Positions 5,888 to 7,055 of a DNA stretch of 7,055 nt are shown piece by piece. Location: assembly GCA_016210295.1 (NCBI GenBank), contig JACQUM010000090.1:1-7055 (forward strand), given 5' to 3'. The DNA is from Chloroflexota bacterium (lineage in GTDB: Bacteria > Chloroflexota > Dehalococcoidia > UBA6926 > JACQUM01). Below the pieces are notes generated by a model that did no database searches, was not told where the DNA came from, and saw only the letters and a list, made by a program, of their open reading frames with translations. Position 1 is the first letter of the stretch. Each line of letters begins with the position of its first letter. Position numbers and translations under genes: made by a program.

Positions 5888-6466
5888 GGCTTCTCCCAGC
5901 TTTGCCCAGCCGCGGCGGATATAGTGCGCGCCGCTGGGAGAAAGCTCGCTCTGCATGAGGCTTACCCCCTCAACGCGGAAAGGGATGGAGGATGGCGGGC
6001 TCGCGCCACTGTAGAGCCTCTCCGTGTCGAGGCGGGCCCCCTGCCGGACGCGTCCCAGGGTCAGGTGGGGCGAGAAGCCCCGGTTCTCGGTGGGCAAACG
6101 GAGGGCCCGGAGAGCCGAGGTCGCGTCTCGCTGGAGGGCGACAAGGGAGTCCGTTGCTCCCTCCAGACCCACCCACAGGACTCGGGCCGGCCCGTGGGGC
6201 GGGAAGGCGCCGAGCCTGCCCAGGGAGAGGGAGAAGGAGGAGTGGTCGCGGGCCACTCTCTGAAGGGCCTCGACGATCTCCTCCGCCTTCTCTTGGGGCG
6301 TCTCGCCCAGGAACTGCAGCGTGAGGTGGATTCCCTCCACGGGCACCCAGCGGACGCCGCGGGCTTCTCGCTGGCGAAGGGCGGCCTGGAGGCGCTCCAG
6401 CTCCTGAAGGACCGATCGGGGCAGTTCGATGGCGACGAAGGCGCGGAAGGTGGGGGACACTAACAA
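5867..6466 (-). CDS. thpR: RNA 2',3'-cyclic phosphodiesterase (ThpR / LigT family)
   Basis: Family members of the 2H phosphoesterase superfamily open 2',3'-cyclic phosphates on RNA ends and can show RNA ligase activity in vitro. The diagnostic duplicated H-x-T/S-x motif is present twice: HLTL at 47-50 (in GIHLTLQFLGE) and HLTL at 134-137 (in FSPHLTLGRV). The N-terminus FRAFVAIELP and the segments FPPHGPARVLWVGLE and RVEGVSLMQSELSPSGAHY are also typical. At 199 residues the length is normal. The start is uncertain: TTG at 6466 is the longest option and GTG at 6460 would remove two residues; neither has a clear Shine-Dalgarno. It begins 5 nt after the stop of the upstream small gene, so translation is probably coupled to that gene from the promoter at 6823-6795. 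It ends in TAA. Confidence 0.93.
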   Translation of the reverse strand: MLVSPTFRAFVAIELPRSVLQELERLQAALRQREARGVRWVPVEGIHLTLQFLGETPQEKAEEIVEALQRVARDHSSFSLSLGRLGAFPPHGPARVLWVGLEGATDSLVALQRDATSALRALRLPTENRGFSPHLTLGRVRQGARLDTERLYSGASPPSSIPFRVEGVSLMQSELSPSGAHYIRRGWAKLGEALSSDAP

Positions 6467-6471
6467 GCCGC

Positions 6472-6762
6472 TTATTTGCCCTGACTATTCTTGGTGAGGG
6501 CGGCCGCCGCCTTGAGAGCTTCGTCTTGGATCTGGTCGAGAATGGCCTCCGAGTGTGTCCGCTCGTCGAGGACGCTGACGAGAAGTTCCTTGCCGAGGCC
6601 TTTGATCTGCTCCTTCCCCTTGGCGAGCAGAGAGCCGAGAATGAGGAGGTTCAACGCCTCGGTGAATGTCACGTCCCGATCGAGGAACTTCAACAGATCG
6701 GCCTGAAATTCACGGACGTATGACTCCAGAGTTGGAAACAAGCTGACCGACCGGCGATTCAT
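6472..6762 (-). CDS. 96-aa helical protein of unknown function
   Basis: I do not recognise this gene with certainty. The ATG at 6762-6760 is preceded by AGGAGG with a 5-nt spacer, an ideal ribosome binding site that overrules an upstream in-frame GTG at 6777. The N-terminal half is a short basic strand-like segment (MNRRSVSLFPT), a helix (LESYVREFQADLLKFLDRD) and a second helix containing FTEALNLLILGSLLAKG. This order, with the small-acidic-Ala-Leu-Asn start of helix two, recalls ribbon-helix-helix DNA-binding proteins, but that is a weak inference from pattern only. The second half is charged and helical (KGLGKELLVSVLDERTHSEAILDQIQDEALKAA) and could dimerise. It is the first gene of a likely two-gene unit with thpR, 5 nt apart. 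A palindrome in its promoter would fit self-repression if it is a DNA binder. Confidence 0.75.
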   Translation of the reverse strand: MNRRSVSLFPTLESYVREFQADLLKFLDRDVTFTEALNLLILGSLLAKGKEQIKGLGKELLVSVLDERTHSEAILDQIQDEALKAAAALTKNSQGK

Positions 6763-6794
6763 ACTGTCCTCCTGCACCGTGGGTTCTTTATGCT

Positions 6795-6823
6795 ATGATG
6801 CACCCTCGGTGCGAATTTGTCAA
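6795..6823 (-). promoter_or_regulatory. promoter of the 96-aa gene and thpR, with a palindrome in the spacer
   Basis: TTGACA (6823-6818) is followed after 17 nt by CATCAT (6800-6795), a 4/6 match to the -10 consensus. The spacer contains the inverted repeat GCACC GAG GGTGC (6812-6800), whose right arm ends on the first base of the -10 box. A repressor bound there would block RNA polymerase. The leader to the ATG would be about 26 nt. Confidence 0.65.
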
Positions 6824-6853
6824 GAGGCTGGTGGAAGGGGGAGCAGGCCTCGA

Positions 6854-7055
6854 TCATGGCGATGAGAGCCCCAGGAGGCGAACGGCGTTGCCCCCCAGGA
6901 CCTTCTCCTTTTCTCGATTGGTGAGACCTGCCTCGGCAACGTAGTCCAGCGCCTTCTCCTGGGGCATGAGGGGATAGTCGGTGCCGAACAAGACGCGGTC
7001 CATGCCGATGGTCACCCTGGCCGTTTGCAGGAGCTGCGGCCCGTAGAGATGGGGA
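6854..7055 (-). CDS. amidohydrolase family protein, C-terminal 66 aa (partial)
   Basis: Only the 3' end of the gene is in the window; the start lies beyond position 7055. The visible frame reads PHLYGPQLLQTAR, then MDRVLFGTDYPLMPQE, then KEKVLGGNAVRLLGL and a TGA stop. The order FGTDYP followed by a helix and GGNAVRLLGL is the standard C-terminus of TIM-barrel metal-dependent hydrolases of the amidohydrolase-2 type (the group including decarboxylases such as ACMSD). The Asp of GTDYP (residue 26 of the fragment) is the expected metal/catalytic aspartate. Substrate cannot be told from this piece. About 30 nt separate its stop from the -35 box of the next promoter, and I see no terminator between them. 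Confidence 0.85.
   Translation of the reverse strand, partial: PHLYGPQLLQTARVTIGMDRVLFGTDYPLMPQEKALDYVAEAGLTNREKEKVLGGNAVRLLGLSSP

Overview
The window is high-GC bacterial DNA, by eye about 60-65% G+C in the genes. Every gene I can support is on the minus strand, so transcription runs from high to low coordinates. The centre is a tryptophan operon in the order trpB2-like, trpS, trpE, trpG. It starts at a consensus sigma70-type promoter and passes through a tRNA-Trp-sensing T-box leader. A T-box, a TrpB2-type synthase, many GTG/TTG starts and GC-rich palindromic repeats (such as CTGGGGGACACCCCCA and CCTTCGACAGGCTCAGG) suggest Chloroflexota, perhaps a Dehalococcoidia-like lineage. That assignment is an inference from style, not a match.

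Layout in direction of transcription: (1) 7055-6854, the C-terminal end of a metal-dependent amidohydrolase, cut by the window edge. (2) A promoter with a palindrome in its spacer, then a 96-residue helical protein of unknown function (6762-6472). (3) thpR, an RNA 2',3'-cyclic phosphodiesterase (6466-5867). (4) A promoter inside the end of thpR and a 69-residue zinc-ribbon protein (5823-5614). (5) A promoter (5584-5556) and a Trp T-box leader with specifier UGG, an antiterminator and a competing intrinsic terminator (about 5549-5252). (6) trpB2-like (5205-3844), trpS (3816-2821) and trpE (2802-1288), with gaps of 27 and 18 nt. (7) A 336-nt island of degenerate palindromic repeats (1287-952). 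(8) trpG (951-379), broken by an in-frame amber codon at position 46. (9) A small, lower-GC hypothetical gene (325-137) and another repeat end at 1-16.

The T-box should read tRNA-Trp charging. When uncharged tRNA-Trp builds up it would allow transcription of the TrpB-like synthase, tryptophanyl-tRNA synthetase and anthranilate synthase, so tryptophan supply and charging are controlled together. TrpE also keeps the LLES motif linked to feedback inhibition by tryptophan. trpD, trpC, trpF and trpA are not in this window.

The oddest part is the distal end of the operon. A repeat copy ends exactly on the TTG start codon of trpG and seems to supply its ribosome binding site. The trpG frame then carries a TAG codon although all glutaminase catalytic residues downstream are intact. 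The cause could be a fresh nonsense mutation, a base-call error or readthrough.
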